In this document: positions 5,944 through 6,834 of the stretch, piece after piece
Numbering within the stretch: the first letter of the stretch is position 1
How the letters are laid out: the number at the start of each line of letters is the position of its first letter
Source: Sulfitobacter sp.
GTDB taxonomy: Bacteria; Pseudomonadota; Alphaproteobacteria; Rhodobacterales; Rhodobacteraceae
Assembly (NCBI GenBank): GCA_024636405.1
Contig: JAGXHC010000174.1
Location: 1 to 6,834 of the forward strand
DNA: 6,834 bases
Direction: 5' to 3'
The notes under the pieces: model-generated
The model's input: the letters and a program-made list of their open reading frames with translations, nothing else
Told to the model about the DNA's origin: nothing
Database searches by the model: none
Position numbers and translations under genes: made by a program

Positions 5944-6834
5944 CTAATCTGCGCTCAGGCCCGGCCACAGTGCGCGATCAAGGCCGTTGATCAGGGGTGC
6001 CAGAAGGTCACGCTGTGTGCGCCACCTGCCGACGGATGCGGTGTGCACCGCACCGCGGATCTGTTGCAGGCTGGCCGTCTGCACAACCGTGCGGTTGCGC
6101 TCAGGGTGGCGCATGTCAGCGTGCCAGTTCAGCGCGCAAATCTGGGCCAGGAGCCGCGATCCCGCGTCGATGTCCTGCACCAGATCCGCGTAGCCCACGG
6201 TCTGAATGCGACCCGGAAAAAGCCTGCGCCACGTGTTCATGGTGCGGGCATAAAGGTTCATATGCGCGGCGATGGCGGCCATATCATTGGCATAGGCATG
6301 TGCGCGGGTGGGAAAAATATCGCCCCACATGGACAGTGCAATATCGCGCGGATCGCGCTGCATCTCGATCACCGTCACATCCGCAAATGAGTGCAGTAAA
6401 TAACCGATGGTGCGGAAGTTATCCGGCATCTTGTCAACAAAGTGCGTCGTGTCCGGTGGCATGCCCGGCAAGGCGGCGCGGTACGCCGCGGCAAAGGCGG
6501 CAGGGTCCAGCGGCGTGCCATCGCGCGCAAAAGCGGCCGCTTGCGCATCAGCAAGCGTGCGCGCGCGCGCAAGTTCCCCCAGCCCAGTCACGGTGGGGTG
6601 TGCGCAAAGTACCTGCTGCGCCAGCGTGGTGCCCGACCGGATCAGCCCCACAATAAATATCGGCGCTGGTGGCACCTTGTCCCGGTGCGCGATCTTTTGC
6701 ATATTTGCCTGTACGAAGGGCGCCATCAGACACTCCTGATCACGTGCATCCCGTGTCGCGTCATAAGGCAAGACCTTGGACGCCGCCGCATTCGCATCTG
6801 CCAGCAGCCGGCCCGCCTCTGCTGCTCCGCGCAC
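5944..6834 (-). CDS. Sulfotransferase family protein (5' partial, probably with TPR region upstream)
   Basis: The frame ends at TAG 5946-5944 and is open at the right edge, leaving 296 visible C-terminal residues. They form a PAPS-dependent sulfotransferase domain. Numbered in this fragment, the 5'-phosphosulfate loop is PIFIVGLIRSGTTLAQQVL (58-76), followed by HP and GLGELARART (84-93). VDKMPDNF (133-140) and VIEMQRDPRDIALS (155-168) follow; R160 and S168 are spaced like the 3'-phosphate ligands of tyrosylprotein sulfotransferases. E87 and K135 lie where those enzymes have catalytic Glu and Lys (inference). The first ~45 residues resemble the linker that follows TPR repeats in bacterial TPR-sulfotransferases, so repeats probably lie upstream, outside the window. 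The usual Pro before RSGTT is Ile here. The acceptor (carbohydrate, peptide or lipid) cannot be told. No signal peptide is visible because the N-terminus is missing. Confidence 0.88.
   Translation of the reverse strand: MRGAAEAGRLLADANAAASKVLPYDATRDARDQECLMAPFVQANMQKIAHRDKVPPAPIFIVGLIRSGTTLAQQVLCAHPTVTGLGELARARTLADAQAAAFARDGTPLDPAAFAAAYRAALPGMPPDTTHFVDKMPDNFRTIGYLLHSFADVTVIEMQRDPRDIALSMWGDIFPTRAHAYANDMAAIAAHMNLYARTMNTWRRLFPGRIQTVGYADLVQDIDAGSRLLAQICALNWHADMRHPERNRTVVQTASLQQIRGAVHTASVGRWRTQRDLLAPLINGLDRALWPGLSAD

Noticed and set aside
5849..5968. Extended N-terminus for the MFS protein, including an in-frame ATG near 5899
   Set aside because: It would overlap the sulfotransferase stop, lacks a ribosome site and adds a non-membrane leader not typical of the family; AAGGA before 5848 is the better signal.
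6559..6570. (GC)6 dinucleotide run
   Set aside because: It lies inside the sulfotransferase frame encoding Ala-Arg repeats and is expected in GC-rich coding DNA.
5997..6656. + strand open frame of 219 codons opposite the sulfotransferase
   Set aside because: Shadow of the sulfotransferase; composition is Arg/Ala/Ser/Cys-rich with no domain.

Overview
The window is GC-rich DNA with tightly packed genes. Motif wording, gene order and weak AT-poor promoters point to an alphaproteobacterium, most likely Rhodobacteraceae (Roseobacter-like). That assignment is inference from family resemblance, not from a marker gene. No RNA genes, insertion sequences, CRISPR arrays or phage genes are visible.

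Layout, left to right: (1) a DinF-type MATE exporter on + whose 5' end lies outside the window (1-1222). (2) A convergent block on - made of a DUF952 protein (2404-2754), class 2 dihydroorotate dehydrogenase pyrD (1347-2390) and an arsC-like gene (start at 1350). The arsC-like gene keeps only its first ~42 codons and then runs antisense into the end of the MATE gene. (3) A 137-bp divergent intergenic region (2755-2891) with an 11-bp, once-bulged inverted repeat and candidate promoters on both strands. (4) A secreted UshA/CD73-type 5'-nucleotidase on + (2892-4448), closed by a strong intrinsic terminator (4472-4504). (5) On -, a YcaD-type MFS transporter (4580-5848), preceded by the 3' part of a sulfotransferase (5944-6834) that continues past the right edge.

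Functionally this is mostly core chromosome: pyrimidine synthesis at the inner membrane (PyrD), periplasmic nucleotide salvage or phosphate release (nucleotidase), two membrane exporters and a sulfotransferase. The divergent placement of de novo pyrimidine synthesis and nucleotide scavenging around one inverted repeat is the only hint of coordinated control, and it is speculative. I see no convincing new multi-gene system. The points most worth a second look are the truncated arsC, the inverted repeat in the divergent promoter region, and the conserved-looking DUF952-pyrD-arsC order.
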